Position numbers and translations under genes: made by a program. Of a DNA stretch of 64,000 bases, positions 61,474 through 64,000 are shown in pieces; the stretch's first letter is position 1; every line of letters begins with the position of its first letter. The stretch is from Azadirachta indica. Lineage: Eukaryota > Streptophyta > Magnoliopsida > Sapindales > Meliaceae. Location: assembly GCA_022749755.1 (NCBI GenBank), contig CM040445.1, positions 5,167,182 through 5,231,181 of the forward strand, written 5' to 3'. The notes beneath the pieces are model-generated. The model was not told the origin of the DNA. It worked only from the letters and a program-made list of their open reading frames with translations, and searched no databases.

Positions 61474-64000
61474 CTTTGTCATTCAAAGAAATAAATAAAT
61501 AAATAAATGAAATTGCTTTTGTTTTTCTTATTTGACAATATAAATATTTAAAATTTACTAGTATGAATATTCCTATTCTGTTAAAATTTCAAATCATCAT
61601 CTTGTAATGTTAAGAAATATTGAAATTCTAAAAATTAAAGAATATTAAACTATTATATATGTTTTACCTCAAGTTTTATTAATTTGAATTTTAATAAAAT
61701 GAGGACTTTCTAAAAAAGAAAGACATAGAATATATATTAAAACTTACTTTTGAAATGTCTCAATTAAATACATTTTTTAATTTCTTATATTCAAAATTTT
61801 TCTTAAAATAATCAAAATTATAAACCAATACATGGATAAGAATGGGCAGAAAACCGATGATATAAATTGAACCGTAAAATTTGATTTAATTTTTATTTAG
61901 TTTTGTTCAATTTTAGATGTAATGATTAAAAATTCGTTTAAGTTTTGGTTTAATTGTTTCAACTAAAAAGTTTTAATAGTGATGAATTATATTTTAATCT
62001 TTTCATTTTATTTAGGTTTTTAAAATTGAGATTATGACTTTTGATTAATTGTGTAAAAAATTAATAAATAATATTAATACAAAATAAAAAAAATTAAGTT
62101 ATAAATTTTTTTTGAATTGTATTAGGTTGAATCCGAGCCAATCCAATCCCATGCAAATCAATTAGATTTGATTTGACTTTATACAACATTTGAATATGAT
62201 TCGGTTCAATTTTTGAAAACCCGAACCATTTGATTTGATGGTCGAATTTAAACAATTCAGATGGTCAAATTTTGGTATGCATTTTGTTAAGATTGGAGTG
62301 CCAAAATGATTATATATAAGCCTCCGAATTTAAGTAAAAATCAATATGGTTTGATAACATGAAAAAAATTTAATTTCTGCTAAAAAGTCAATTATACATT
62401 CATTCTCTTTTCTACATGGATACAATCAACAAATAATTTTTTTTTTTTTCTGTTTCCCTTTCACTTGTCACTTTCACTTCTTATAATTTTTTTTTTCCAC
62501 CATATATTTCTCCACAGTAAAATTCTCTCTTTATCTGTTATGGAAAAAATATAAAACTACATTTCTTTTCTTAGTCAAGTTAACCTATGATAAATACGAG
62601 ATATTAAAGATAAAAATTTGTTCATATTTACACCATTTTCTTTATTGTAGTAATACATACTACTTAAATGTGTATTAATTTTATGCTTTTCTTTACCTCT
62701 ACTTTAGTCACCAGAAATTTATTTATTGAGTAGAGTTATGTGAACTTAAATTTTTTAACTTAATTCTAATAATAATTTTTTATTTATTGATTCATGCCAA
62801 TTAAATGACTAAAATTTAAAGTGAAAAAAGAGTATTTAATATTGAAAACTAAACAATCATTTTATAATCATATATATGAATTGTATATACAGATCATAAG
62901 ATCAATAGATAGAAATTTGTGTGTAAAATTAATTAATTTAAGCTAACCCCACCCACCCTTGTTTATTAAACCTTTCCTACTCTATATATTGTGTACAGAG
63001 AATAGAGAATTAATGTCACTACCCTAGAAATAAATTAAGAAAAAAACATTGAGAATCAATTTTTGCCCTTAAGCCTCAAGTAGTAAATATTATATGCAAA
63101 TGAATAAAATAGAGAAATAATCGAGAAAAATTGTGAATTTTGATATTATTTTTGTAAGAATTTGTAGCCAGAGCTTTTAAAGGTACAATGGCAAAACTTG
63201 GTGCTTGTTTTTTTTTTTTTTTTTAACTCCTAAGAATAGAAAAATTAAAGAAAATTTTGGGACGATCTCAATGTGTCATTTGTTTTATTTATTTATTTTT
63301 ATGACAAATTAATTTTAAAATAAATGCCCATGTAATAAAATTTTACCAAATCCAAAAGATGTAATGTGAAAGGATATTATGTTACATGCATATATATGAT
63401 TTCTATTAATTGGAGTTTAGTTGATGGGATAGGGTGAGAGCAGGAAGGTAACTTAAGATTAGTATTTGGACTTTAATTAATACATTAGTTAATTACAAGA
63501 ACAATCTCATACGTATAGTATACTCAAACAGTCACCTTGATTTGGTAAATGATCATGATGCTATACTTATTCTCCATCCCCTCTAAATTTATTGTATCAG
63601 GAAATCATTTTAGTATTTTTCTACCGCTACAAACTTCTCAAGGCTTTGATAATTGTTTGAGCAATTTCTTGGAAGAAAAACAATGGATTTTATGCCTTTG
63701 AGAAGATTATACTAAAAAAAAAAATAAAATAAAATTCATGCATAAACAAATTAAACTGTTTTTCTGTTCTGATAATGCTAGCTATTTCCGATCAACTGTA
63801 GTCGTGTAAATTTTTTGCAGTTAAGAGTGCTCAGCAGTAATTAAAATTCTTATTGAATAAATTCATTTATCAGATATATATATATATAGGCATTAATTGT
63901 AATAATAAATAAATTAACTTGTGCACTTAATTATAAGTAGTTATAGAATGAAAAGAATGCTTAATAACTCCGATTCCTTTAATAAAATAAAAATTAAGAG
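61474..64000. other. AT-rich intergenic DNA, nothing recognised
   Basis: No ORF with recognisable homology, tRNA or clear repeat structure. T-runs occur near 62430-62450 and 63207-63225 and a short (TA)n near 63876. It may contain distant regulatory sequence of a gene beyond the window. Confidence 0.4.

Overview
This is nuclear DNA from a flowering plant, most likely a eudicot. The genes have short exons with plant-type GT-AG introns, the intergenic DNA is very AT-rich, plant-specific families are present (CDKG kinase, DUF3537, UGT88-type glycosyltransferase, peroxisomal 4CL-like ligases), and LTR retrotransposons and TIR elements are plentiful. I cannot name the species from the sequence alone.

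Left flank (1-9 kb): the 3' half of a CDKG-type cyclin-dependent kinase gene (+) converges on a DUF3537 membrane-protein gene (-). The DUF3537 gene is recognisable over all four exons but carries three separate disabling changes. A decayed UGT88-like glycosyltransferase (+) follows, then a small MITE-like element and an 80-codon coding-like segment (-) that I do not recognise.

Centre (9-49 kb): four head-to-tail copies of a six-exon 4-coumarate:CoA ligase-like (4CLL/OPCL-type) gene lie on the minus strand. Copies A (14.2-17.9 kb), B (29.0-31.9 kb) and D (44.7-49.1 kb) are intact and end in the peroxisomal signal SKL. Copy C (38.7-42.6 kb) is a pseudogene that has also lost its stop codon and SKL. 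The last intron of A, B and C starts with GC, while D keeps GT. The gaps hold nested mobile DNA: a Copia-like LTR element without coding capacity, a decayed Ty3/gypsy polyprotein, a TIR element, and a 5.7-kb TIR element that captured HSP90 fragments. The last one was later hit by a solo LTR and by a second TIR element. Target-site duplications are visible for most of these.

Right flank (49-64 kb): after 3 kb of AT-rich DNA come an intact 12-exon WDR74/Nsa1-like WD40 gene (+, ribosome biogenesis) and a convergent four-exon mitochondrial pyruvate carrier 1 gene (-). A 1.5-kb fold-back element, nearly all of it inverted repeat, follows. The last 2.5 kb holds nothing I can assign.

No new enzymatic or defence system is visible. 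The most informative signals are the expanding and decaying peroxisomal ligase cluster with its shared GC-AG intron, and the gene-capturing nested transposon in the gap between copies B and C.
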